6,925 nt of DNA from Candidatus Tayloriibacteriota bacterium (GCA_029288535.1 JARIGY010000056.1:1-6925), one strand, 5' to 3'. Positions 1 to 4,961 are shown, counted from the stretch's first letter. Numbers and translations are program-made. The notes: generated by a model from the sequence alone, not told the origin.

Positions 1-45
1 GGGTTTTCATATGCAAAAAGTATACAGATACCAAAAACCCTTTTG
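1..45. other. Hairpin at the left window edge, possible terminator of an upstream gene
   Basis: GGGTTTT at 1-7 can pair with AAAACCC at 34-40, and TTTTG follows at 41-45, as in a rho-independent terminator read on the + strand. A competing pairing exists between TGCAAAAG-like bases at 12-20 and CTTTTGCA at 40-47. The structure is cut by the window edge and no upstream gene is visible, so its role is a guess. From here to the dnaB promoter near 114 I see no gene and no ribosome binding site. Confidence 0.3.
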
Positions 46-113
46 CAGTTTCGCAATCCACAGGTTAGGAACAGGTTGCGCTGTAATTTGTTCTACTGCT
101 TGCCGTCGCGTGA

Positions 114-122
114 TGATATAAT
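114..122 (+). promoter_or_regulatory. Extended -10 promoter of dnaB, predicted leaderless
   Basis: TGATATAAT at 114-122 is a perfect extended -10 element (TGn followed by TATAAT). No good -35 box lies at 16-18 bp; this fits promoters that rely on the TG extension. Transcription would start about 7 nt after the box, at base 129, which is the A of the dnaB start codon. There is no Shine-Dalgarno sequence before that codon, which agrees with a leaderless message. Confidence 0.65.
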
Positions 123-128
123 CCAACC

Positions 129-1556
129 ATGGCATACGAGAAGCAAAAACAACCGTTCGGCAAAGTGCAGACAAATGCAGATCGATCGACTCCCTACCTG
201 CGCATTCCGCCCCAGGCTCTTGAAGCCGAGATGGCGCTTCTCGGCTCGATCATGCTGCGACCCGACGTGATCAACGAAGTGATGGACTTCATCAACTCGG
301 AATCGTTCTACTCCGAAAAGCACCGCGTCGTTTTCAAGTCGATGATGGAACTCTTTTCCAAATCGAATCCGATCGACCTGCTTTCGCTCTCTTCGGTTCT
401 CCGCGACAAGGGAACGCTCGACAATATCGGCGGCGCGGCATACCTTACCGAGCTTGTAAATACCGTGCCGTCTGCCGCCAACGCCAAGCATTACGCGGAA
501 ATAGTCCAGCGCAAAAGCATCATGCGCAACCTGATCAACTGCTCCGAAGACCTTTCCCGCCTCGGCTACGACGAATCAGGCGCGCTCGACGAGATCCTCG
601 ACCAGGCCGAAAAGAGAGTGTTCGAAGTGACCAACTTTTCTACTTCACATAGATTCATTCAGCTCAATGAAACGTTGCATGAAGCGTGGGACCGCTTGGA
701 CAGACTGCACAAATCCAAAGACGCGATGCGCGGCATCCCTACCGGCTTCAAGGAGCTCGACAACATGCTTGCCGGCTTCCAGCGTTCCGACCTCATCATC
801 CTCGCCGCCCGGCCTTCGATGGGAAAGACTTCGCTCGCGCTCGACATCGCCCGCCAATCGGCGATCAACCACGGCACGCCAGTCGGCATCTTTTCCCTTG
901 AAATGAGTTCGCAGCAATTGGTAGACCGCATGCTAGCCGCCGAAGCCCGCGTCGATTCGTGGAAACTGCGCACGGGTAAAAACATCGTCGAAAACGACTT
1001 CGACGCGATGCGCGCCGCTATCGACAGGCTTTCCAAAGCGCCCATCTTCATCGACGATCAGCCGGGCTCCAACATTCTGAAAATGCGCTCGATCGCTCGC
1101 CGTCTGAAAAGCGAAAAAGGCCTTGGCATGATCGTCGTCGATTACCTCCAGCTCATGATGCCGACCACAAGCAAATACAACGACAACGTCGTGCAGCAGG
1201 TGACGGAAATTTCCCGCTCGCTCAAGCAGCTTGCCCGCGAGCTTGAAGTGCCTGTGCTCGCCCTCTCACAGCTTTCCCGAGCCGTGGAACAGCGCGGAGG
1301 CAAGCCACGCCTTTCCGACCTTCGCGACTCCGGTTCCATCGAACAGGACGCCGACGTGGTCATGTTCATCCACCGCGAGGACAAAGTCCTGCGCGAAGAA
1401 TCGACCAAGCCGAACATCGCAGAGATAATGATCGAAAAGCACCGCAACGGCGCGACCGGTTCAATCGAGCTTTACTTCGACGCCAACAAGACCACTTTCC
1501 TCTCTATCGACAAAAACTTCGGCGGCATGGCCAAGAGCAGCAATGATGATTTTTAA
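129..1556 (+). CDS. dnaB: Replicative DNA helicase DnaB
   Basis: Hexameric 5'-3' helicase that unwinds DNA at the replication fork and works with primase. The 475 aa match the usual family length (about 450-475). The N-terminal helical domain begins with PPQALEAEMALLGSIML at 27-43. The RecA-like C-terminal ATPase domain covers roughly 180-465: Walker A ARPSMGKT at 227-234 (K233), Walker B MIVVDYLQL at 334-342 (D338), the SQLSRAVEQR segment at 380-389 followed by LSDLRDSGSIEQDADVV, and the arginine-finger segment KHRNG at 437-441 (R439). All key residues are present and there is no intein. The start at 129 is chosen because an extended -10 box ends 6 nt before it and the family's N-terminal motif follows at the normal distance. 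The gene converges with the 176-aa minus-strand gene, leaving 20 bp between stop codons. No + strand terminator is visible after it. Confidence 0.97.
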   Translation: MAYEKQKQPFGKVQTNADRSTPYLRIPPQALEAEMALLGSIMLRPDVINEVMDFINSESFYSEKHRVVFKSMMELFSKSNPIDLLSLSSVLRDKGTLDNIGGAAYLTELVNTVPSAANAKHYAEIVQRKSIMRNLINCSEDLSRLGYDESGALDEILDQAEKRVFEVTNFSTSHRFIQLNETLHEAWDRLDRLHKSKDAMRGIPTGFKELDNMLAGFQRSDLIILAARPSMGKTSLALDIARQSAINHGTPVGIFSLEMSSQQLVDRMLAAEARVDSWKLRTGKNIVENDFDAMRAAIDRLSKAPIFIDDQPGSNILKMRSIARRLKSEKGLGMIVVDYLQLMMPTTSKYNDNVVQQVTEISRSLKQLARELEVPVLALSQLSRAVEQRGGKPRLSDLRDSGSIEQDADVVMFIHREDKVLREESTKPNIAEIMIEKHRNGATGSIELYFDANKTTFLSIDKNFGGMAKSSNDDF

Positions 1557-1586
1557 ATAAAAAAGAACCCCTTTTCTCATAGGGGT
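1549..1586 (-). terminator. Rho-independent terminator of the 176-aa gene
   Basis: Read on the minus strand, ACCCCTA and TAGGGGT-type arms (1581-1586 with 1567-1572, 6 bp) enclose an 8-nt loop and are followed by a T-rich run (TTCTTTTTTATTT) reaching to about 1553. The loop (1573-1580) contains the TGA stop codon of the gene it terminates. The T-run overlaps the 3' end of dnaB on the other strand. On the + strand no T-tract follows the hairpin, so it should act in one direction only. Confidence 0.75.
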
Positions 1587-2107
1587 CCGACTTTCGAAAC
1601 GATATTCCTATCCGCAAGGCCAGCCTCAAGATAGCCGGCTACCCAGTTCGACAATGCCGTCAAGCGTGGATAATCATAAAAATCTTCCGGGTAAATGAGC
1701 AGATTCGCCTGGGCGCACCTTCTCTTACTTTCGGAATGGTCGAGGGTCAAATCAAAGGTCACAACAAGATCGGGGTTCGAAGAAACTGAAAAGAAACCAT
1801 CGATCCCATAGAAGAAATCGGATATCATTCCGAGCGAGCTGTAAAGCCTTAGATCTGGTTTCTGCCTATTCGATAAGCATTCCCTTACATGGAAGAACAT
1901 CAGCCGGCTTAGGTCGGTAGAGCCTCGCTCCGGGTCCCACTTCTGCTTTACCTGGCTTTTGCGCGCCCCCTCAACACTTTCCCACACATCAAGATTCAGC
2001 TTCCGCATATCAGCCAAGATAGCCTGGCTAAAATTGGACTCGATACCGAAGAATTCCTTCTCAAACTCATGTCCATTCAGGTACCGAGGGTTTGGTACTT
2101 TGAGCAC
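1577..2107 (-). CDS. Uncharacterised 176-aa protein, weakly PD-(D/E)XK-nuclease-like
   Basis: I do not recognise a named family. The start is GTG at 2107, fixed by a strong AAAGGAGG at 2113-2120, 5 nt upstream. The protein is soluble, with no signal peptide or membrane segment. A helical N-terminal half (about 15-80) precedes GIDGFF (101-106), a hydrophobic strand ending in VTFDLTLD (116-123), K128, and a strand ANLLIYPEDF (134-143). An acidic residue after a helix, a strand ending in D-x-T, and a nearby lysine resemble the core of PD-(D/E)XK nucleases with a displaced lysine. The match is loose and D103, D119 and K128 as catalytic residues are inference only. The gene has a promoter with TTGACA, a 32-nt leader and its own terminator, so it is probably monocistronic. 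That it is a real gene is much surer than any function. Confidence 0.8.
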   Translation of the reverse strand: MLKVPNPRYLNGHEFEKEFFGIESNFSQAILADMRKLNLDVWESVEGARKSQVKQKWDPERGSTDLSRLMFFHVRECLSNRQKPDLRLYSSLGMISDFFYGIDGFFSVSSNPDLVVTFDLTLDHSESKRRCAQANLLIYPEDFYDYPRLTALSNWVAGYLEAGLADRNIVSKVGPL

Positions 2108-2112
2108 CGCAG

Positions 2113-2120
2113 CCTCCTTT
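2113..2120 (-). promoter_or_regulatory. Strong Shine-Dalgarno sequence deciding a GTG start
   Basis: AAAGGAGG on the minus strand, 5 nt before GTG at 2107. It supports this non-ATG start for the 176-aa protein. It is unusual here, because most genes in the window have no ribosome binding site. Confidence 0.8.
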
Positions 2121-2145
2121 CTCGCTGGTTAAGGTTCTGCTTACG

Positions 2146-2173
2146 ATATTAAACAAATTCGGCTATATGTCAA
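2146..2173 (-). promoter_or_regulatory. Promoter of the 176-aa gene
   Basis: On the minus strand, TTGACA (2173-2168, perfect -35) lies 16 bp before TAATAT (2151-2146, 4 of 6 to consensus). Transcription would start near 2139, giving a leader of about 32 nt that includes the AAAGGAGG ribosome binding site. The -35 box lies just past the end of the upstream coiled-coil gene (stop at 2177). Confidence 0.55.
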
Positions 2174-2176
2174 ATG

Positions 2177-2452
2177 TTAGCCAATCTGCAATCTGGTTTT
2201 GACCAAGCGCATATCGTCTTCGGTTTTTGAAATCCTGTTTTCGTGATTGTTGATAAACTTGCCTTCGATAATGCCTAGGCGGTCATCTATTTCTGCAATA
2301 TCTGCTTTAACTTCCTTTATATCCCCTTTAAGTTCCTTAAAACCTGTACCCACCTTTTCCTCGATACTGTCCATGCGCTTTTCGAGATGTGCAAAAGATT
2401 TGTTCATCATCCCTGCCAGCTGATCGATGGTAATTTTTTCACCGAGTTCCAT
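2177..2452 (-). CDS. Small coiled-coil protein, function unknown
   Basis: A 91-aa, charged, soluble protein that is almost wholly alpha-helical. After a short N-terminal segment (ITIDQLAGMMNKSFAHLE, 7-24), heptad-like spacing of I, L and V continues through MDSIEEKVGTGFKELKGDIKEV and IAEIDDRLGIIEGKF to about residue 66. It ends with an NNHENRISKTEDDMRLVKTRL segment at 68-88. No cysteines, membrane segment or catalytic motif are seen. The look matches short coiled-coil proteins common in Patescibacteria whose role is unknown; that likeness is from memory. The start at 2452 is preferred over the in-frame ATG at 2485: a perfect TATAAT ends 9 nt before 2452, so the upstream ATG would lie outside the transcript. 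The region is more AT-rich than dnaB or recR. Confidence 0.8.
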   Translation of the reverse strand: MELGEKITIDQLAGMMNKSFAHLEKRMDSIEEKVGTGFKELKGDIKEVKADIAEIDDRLGIIEGKFINNHENRISKTEDDMRLVKTRLQIG

Positions 2453-2461
2453 AGTGTTGCT

Positions 2462-2490
2462 ATTATAAACGTTTATAAAGCACAAGTCTA
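2462..2490 (-). promoter_or_regulatory. Promoter of the coiled-coil gene, near-leaderless
   Basis: On the minus strand, TAGACT (2490-2485, 4 of 6 to the -35 consensus) lies 17 bp before a perfect TATAAT (2467-2462). The predicted start near 2455 leaves about 3 nt before the ATG at 2452. No ribosome binding site is possible in such a leader. This decides the choice of the shorter protein. Confidence 0.6.
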
Positions 2491-2533
2491 ACAGAGCTGG
2501 ATAAAAAATTTTGATAAAAATAAAATAAAGCTA

Positions 2534-3352
2534 TTATACTGCTTTCTCCAGCCCCGTATCCGGGCTTGAAGCTGTACCGGCCAAAATGCCGCCATCGATG
2601 GAGAGCTCCGAGCCTGTAGTATATGAAGATTCATCGGACGCAAGAAACAGCACACTGTATGCCACCTCTTCCGGCGTACCGAAGCGCTTCATCGGGATAT
2701 CCTTGGCGAGCTTTTTATGATTCGCTTCAAAAGCCTCTCCATCGCCGAGCATCGCCTTCCACATGCCGGTCATGATCGACGCCGGCTGCACCGAGTTGCA
2801 GCGGATATTGTAGCCCTGCTGCGCGCAGTACAGTGCGACTGATTTCGTGTGGTTGCGCACAGCAGCTTTGGTAGACGCATAGCCGACAGCGGTCGGCACG
2901 CCGACCACGCCCGAACGCGACGACATATTTACAATCGAGCATTTTTGATTTTTATTCTCTTTCATGAGCTGTATCGCGTATTTGCAGCCCAGGAACACGC
3001 TGTCGAGATTTATCTTATGTAACAACTGCCACTGGTCGAGCGTCGAATGTTCCGGATCCTGCAAACCTTTGCCCATTATTCCCGCGTTATTTACGAGAAT
3101 GGCAAGCCCGCCGAAATCGGCTTTTATCCTAGCCATTGCGTCCTGCCAAGCCTCTTCCTTACTGACATCAAGCATGAGAAAGCTGCCTCCGATCTCTGCC
3201 GCGGTCTGCCTGCCAAGCGTTTCATTCACATCGGCAACTATTACATTCGCGCCTTCTTTTGAAAGAAGCGTCGCAATAGCCTTGCCGATACCGTCCGCCG
3301 CGCCGGTCACCAGCGCGACTTTTCCTGCCACCCGTCCATGCTTTTTTTCCAT
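2534..3352 (-). CDS. Classical short-chain dehydrogenase/reductase (SDR), NAD-type
   Basis: A 272-aa cytoplasmic oxidoreductase with a single Rossmann fold and the normal classical SDR length. Visible motifs: cofactor loop TGAADGIG (16-23), D41 at the end of the second strand (favouring NAD over NADP), NNAG (88-91), N115, S145 in NMSSRSG, and catalytic Y158/K162 in YASTK. The C-terminal SIDGG follows as in 3-oxoacyl-ACP-reductase or sugar/steroid dehydrogenase relatives. The catalytic tetrad N-S-Y-K is complete, so it should be active. The substrate cannot be told. FabG is possible by fold, but no fatty-acid genes are near. The ATG at 3352 is chosen because a -10 box ends 8 nt upstream and the Rossmann start follows at the usual distance. 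It is divergent from recR with 29 bp between the start codons. No clear terminator follows it. Confidence 0.93.
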   Translation of the reverse strand: MEKKHGRVAGKVALVTGAADGIGKAIATLLSKEGANVIVADVNETLGRQTAAEIGGSFLMLDVSKEEAWQDAMARIKADFGGLAILVNNAGIMGKGLQDPEHSTLDQWQLLHKINLDSVFLGCKYAIQLMKENKNQKCSIVNMSSRSGVVGVPTAVGYASTKAAVRNHTKSVALYCAQQGYNIRCNSVQPASIMTGMWKAMLGDGEAFEANHKKLAKDIPMKRFGTPEEVAYSVLFLASDESSYTTGSELSIDGGILAGTASSPDTGLEKAV

Positions 3353-3360
3353 ATGAAAGT

Positions 3361-3366
3361 AGTATA
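3361..3366 (-). promoter_or_regulatory. -10 box of the SDR gene, near-leaderless
   Basis: TATACT on the minus strand (3366-3361), 5 of 6 to consensus, ends 8 nt before the ATG at 3352. The predicted start at about 3354 leaves a 2-nt leader. The bases overlap the recR -10 box on the other strand. I see no convincing -35 box. Confidence 0.5.
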
Positions 3367-3370
3367 CAAT
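3365..3370 (+). promoter_or_regulatory. -10 box of recR, near-leaderless
   Basis: TACAAT (5 of 6 to consensus) ends 11 nt before the recR ATG at 3382. The predicted start near 3377 leaves a leader of about 5 nt and there is no Shine-Dalgarno sequence. It shares bases 3365-3366 with the SDR -10 box on the other strand. The -35 region (T-run around 3342-3347) is weak. Confidence 0.5.
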
Positions 3371-3381
3371 AGTTTCACCGT

Positions 3382-4002
3382 ATGAACCCCATCCAGAAAC
3401 TTACCGATTATTTTGCCGAATTTCCCGGCATCGGCCCGCGACAAGCCAGGCGCTTCGTCTATTATCTCCTCACCCGCAACCAAAACCACATCGACGAGAT
3501 TGCCAAGCTTATGGGCACGCTCAAAAGCCAGGTCCGGATCTGCACTTCATGCTATCGGTTTTTCCAATCCGAAAACCGCGACGCGACGCTCTGCGATATC
3601 TGCAGCAGCCGCAACCGGGACAACGCCCTCCTGGTCATAGTATCCCGCGATGTCGACCTCGAAAACATCGAACGCGCCCACGTCCATTCCGGCAAATATT
3701 TCGTGCTCGGCGGCGGCGTGCCGATCCTCGAAAAGGAGCCCGAAAAAAGGATCCGCAGCAACGAGCTTCTCCGAACGGTCCAGACACGGGCTGAAAAAGG
3801 AGAACTCAAAGAAATAATCCTGGCTCTCAACGCGACGCCTGAAGGCGAGAATACAGCGGAATATGTCGAATCCCTTTTGAAGCCGATCACCTCTTCCTCG
3901 AATATAAAGGTTTCCCATCTTGGCCGCGGCATTTCGACAGGCACCGAGCTTGAATATTCCGATGCTGATACGATCAAGAATGCCTTGAACAATAGAAACT
4001 AA
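3382..4002 (+). CDS. recR: Recombination mediator protein RecR
   Basis: RecR works with RecF/RecO to load RecA on single-stranded DNA during gap repair. The 206 aa equal the family length. Domains in order: N-terminal helix-hairpin-helix (FPGIGPRQARRF, 14-25), zinc site C54-x2-C57 and C71-x2-C74, then the Toprim domain (about 82-170), with D90/D92, GKYFVLGGGVPIL (104-116) and ALNATPEGENTAEY (148-161). The C-terminal segment HLGRGISTGTELEYSDADTIKNAL (179-202) is the typical RecR ending. The strand that usually carries the Toprim glutamate (VVE in most RecR) reads VIVS here, so that residue is V87. The gene stands alone; the dnaX and ybaB neighbours seen in many bacteria are absent. The start is supported by the -10 box 11 nt upstream and the normal N-terminus. 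Confidence 0.96.
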   Translation: MNPIQKLTDYFAEFPGIGPRQARRFVYYLLTRNQNHIDEIAKLMGTLKSQVRICTSCYRFFQSENRDATLCDICSSRNRDNALLVIVSRDVDLENIERAHVHSGKYFVLGGGVPILEKEPEKRIRSNELLRTVQTRAEKGELKEIILALNATPEGENTAEYVESLLKPITSSSNIKVSHLGRGISTGTELEYSDADTIKNALNNRN

Positions 4003-4023
4003 CCGAAAATCAAAATAAAATTA

Positions 4024-4065
4024 AAGTATAAAAAAGGTCGACCGGAAAAATCCACAGCCGACCTT
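4024..4065 (-). terminator. Rho-independent terminator of the cysteine-rich small gene
   Basis: Read on the minus strand, AAGGTCG (4065-4059) pairs with CGACCTT (4040-4034), 7 bp around an 18-nt loop that can form a small inner stem (GGA/TCC), followed by TTTTTTATA. On the + strand only TTGTTAG follows the hairpin, so it is at best a weak terminator for recR. It lies about 60 nt past the stop codon at 4125. Confidence 0.75.
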
Positions 4066-4124
4066 GTTAGCCCAACCCCTTTTGAGTTGACTTGAATGAA
4101 CGAGCGGGAGAGGACAAATCATAC

Positions 4125-4385
4125 TTATGGTTCCTCCTTAGGGTGAATATCCAGTTCTTTCAGCAATTCCAAGACGATTTGCAATCGAACAGCATCGAGA
4201 TCGAGATCGACATCTGCAGGACACCCTTCATTTGCCATACATCCATGTTCGGCAAATGCTTGGCGCACGCGACAGTCAATCTCAAAGTTGAGATCCGTTC
4301 TGATCTGTTGCAAGCGGCTGGAATTATTCGGATTACACTTCCGGCCATCCTTTATACAGCCAGGATCGGGAGTGATTCCGCGCAT
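4125..4385 (-). CDS. Small cysteine-containing acidic-tailed protein, function unknown
   Basis: An 86-aa protein that I do not recognise. The N-terminal half has C10 and C17 in GCIKDGRKC, then C38, C49 and C55 in a stretch containing AEHGCMANEGCP. The C-terminal third (VDLDLDAVRLQIVLELLKELDI) is an acidic amphipathic helix. No signal peptide or membrane segment is seen. The spaced cysteines could bind a metal or form disulfides; neither can be decided here. The start at 4385 is chosen because AAGGTGG lies 6 nt before it. An in-frame ATG at 4406 would give 93 aa and one more cysteine, but it has no ribosome binding site and falls in a hairpin stem. That it is a gene is supported by its own promoter (TTGACG, 16 bp, TAAAAT), structured leader and terminator. 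A run of three near-identical hexamers near 4194-4211 encodes the D-V-D-L-D-L-D part. Confidence 0.68.
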   Translation of the reverse strand: MRGITPDPGCIKDGRKCNPNNSSRLQQIRTDLNFEIDCRVRQAFAEHGCMANEGCPADVDLDLDAVRLQIVLELLKELDIHPKEEP

Positions 4386-4391
4386 AGCACA

Positions 4392-4398
4392 CCACCTT
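4392..4398 (-). promoter_or_regulatory. Ribosome binding site deciding the start at 4385
   Basis: AAGGTGG on the minus strand is one mismatch from AAGGAGG and sits 6 nt before the ATG at 4385. It lies just outside the leader hairpin, so it would stay accessible while the ATG at 4406 would be paired. Confidence 0.5.
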
Positions 4399-4404
4399 AC
4401 CCAC

Positions 4405-4461
4405 ATCTTTCAATAGTACAGTCCTGACTACTCCTTTTCGCCGGGCGGCATATTGAAAGAT
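4405..4461 (-). promoter_or_regulatory. Structured 5' leader with perfect 11-bp stem
   Basis: ATCTTTCAATA at 4405-4415 is the exact reverse complement of TATTGAAAGAT at 4451-4461. The transcript predicted to begin near 4463 would therefore start with a 5' strand that folds back to pair across a 35-nt loop. The 3' strand of the stem includes A and U of the ATG at 4406. The loop holds a GC-rich mini-stem (4440-4449), an AAAAGGAG sequence (4438-4431) and a small AGTC/GACT repeat (4420-4429). This looks like a cis-acting RNA element controlling the small gene, though no known riboswitch class is recognised. Confidence 0.5.
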
Positions 4462-4469
4462 CCTGATCT

Positions 4470-4497
4470 ATTTTAACCCATTAAAAAAGTGCGTCAA
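4470..4497 (-). promoter_or_regulatory. Promoter of the cysteine-rich small gene
   Basis: On the minus strand, TTGACG (4497-4492) lies 16 bp before TAAAAT (4475-4470), each 5 of 6 to consensus. The predicted start near 4463 gives a leader of about 78 nt to the ATG at 4385. The same -35 hexamer and spacer recur at 4886-4913. Confidence 0.65.
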
Positions 4498-4540
4498 CAG
4501 AATACTTGACAGTTATCCCCAAGCTGAGTTTTATTTTGCA

Positions 4541-4575
4541 TAAAAAAGAGCCGCCAGATCGTCTGGACGGCTCTT
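4541..4575 (-). terminator. Strong rho-independent terminator of the 80-aa gene
   Basis: Read on the minus strand, AAGAGCCG (4575-4568 side) and its complement (4553-4546) form 8 bp. After one bulged base (4567) come 5 further pairs (CCAGA with TCTGG) around a 3-nt loop at 4559-4561. TTTTTTAT follows directly. The stop codon of the gene is at 4599-4601, 24 nt before the hairpin. Confidence 0.88.
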
Positions 4576-4598
4576 CCTGGCAGAGGTCAAACCTACTG

Positions 4599-4841
4599 CT
4601 AGGCGGAAGGGTTACTCCTCCCTAAGGCTCGAGTAAGCCTCTTACGCTCCAACTGCTCTGCCAGCTCTTCAGCCCTTAAATCGCTGGCGGTTTTGCTCAA
4701 GTACCGGTCGATGCCCGATGGGGTGCAACACCCCTCGCCGGACATGCGAGCCTCTGCATCCTGAGCTTCCAATAAAAACGGAGGAACTGGAACTGAAACC
4801 TCTCCCTTTCCCAACTCACTCGGGACGAGGTTTCGTAGCAT
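4599..4841 (-). CDS. Small 80-aa protein, function unknown
   Basis: I do not recognise this protein. The first 45 residues are proline-, glycine- and acid-rich and probably unstructured, with a CC pair at 38-39 in GEGCCTPSG. Residues about 46-73 (RYLSKTASDLRAEELAEQLERKRLTRALGR) form a charged amphipathic helix that could self-associate or bind a partner. No signal peptide or membrane segment is seen. Evidence that it is a real gene is mostly its expression signals: TTGACG, 16 bp, perfect TATAAT; AAAGGAG 9 nt before the ATG; and a strong terminator after the stop. A 6-bp hairpin with a 3-nt loop at 4720-4734 lies inside the coding region over the CC codons. A noncoding RNA with a chance open frame cannot be excluded. 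It stands alone between rplU and the cysteine-rich gene, all reading leftwards. Confidence 0.65.
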   Translation of the reverse strand: MLRNLVPSELGKGEVSVPVPPFLLEAQDAEARMSGEGCCTPSGIDRYLSKTASDLRAEELAEQLERKRLTRALGRSNPSA

Positions 4842-4850
4842 CTGAACACG

Positions 4851-4857
4851 CTCCTTT
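4851..4857 (-). promoter_or_regulatory. Shine-Dalgarno sequence of the 80-aa gene
   Basis: AAAGGAG on the minus strand, 9 nt before the ATG at 4841. Together with the promoter it fixes this start. The surrounding CGAAAGGAG resembles the sequence in the leaders of the other two unknown minus-strand genes. Confidence 0.72.
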
Positions 4858-4885
4858 CGAAGTAAAAACGCGCGGTTCCTATGTA

Positions 4886-4913
4886 ATTATATCCTGCAGA
4901 GTATTGCCGTCAA
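4886..4913 (-). promoter_or_regulatory. Promoter of the 80-aa gene
   Basis: On the minus strand, TTGACG (4913-4908, 5 of 6) lies 16 bp before a perfect TATAAT (4891-4886). The predicted start near 4879 gives a 38-nt leader. This is the strongest promoter by sequence in the window. Confidence 0.75.
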
Positions 4914-4920
4914 CCCAACA

Positions 4921-4945
4921 AAAAACCGCTTTTTGAGCGGTTTTT
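4921..4945 (-). terminator. Terminator after rplU, symmetric hairpin
   Basis: AAAAACCGCT (4921-4930) pairs perfectly over 10 bp with AGCGGTTTTT (4936-4945) around a 5-nt loop. T-runs lie on both strands, so it could stop transcription in both directions. The gene it serves is rplU, whose stop codon is 17 nt upstream on the minus strand. It separates rplU from the promoter of the 80-aa gene. Confidence 0.88.
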
Positions 4946-4961
4946 CATATGAGTTAAAGGG

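Noticed and set aside
804..834. Possible intein insertion site at the DnaB Walker A motif
   Set aside because: The protein is 475 aa, of normal length, and ARPSMGKT is followed directly by the normal helix; no intein is present.
645..1447. Long open frames antisense to dnaB (and similar ones opposite recR and rplU)
   Set aside because: They mirror the codon bias of the real gene, have no promoter or ribosome binding site, and give serine/arginine-rich sequences typical of shadow frames.
4030..4075. GTTAGCC near the terminator, resembling an integron attC core
   Set aside because: GTTAGCC does not fit GTTRRRY and no matching inverse core lies at the other side; the hairpin is explained by the terminator.
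4513..4521. TTATCCCCA, one mismatch from a DnaA box
   Set aside because: A single isolated near-match with no cluster, AT-rich unwinding region or dnaA/dnaN neighbours; no sign of an origin.
4505..4534. TTGACA on the + strand at 4505-4510 as a promoter
   Set aside because: No good -10 box at 16-18 bp and no + strand gene downstream until 5360.
4611..4636. TTACTC/GAGTAA inverted repeat near the end of the 80-aa gene
   Set aside because: Only 6 bp, inside coding sequence, with a 13-nt gap; not distinguishable from chance.
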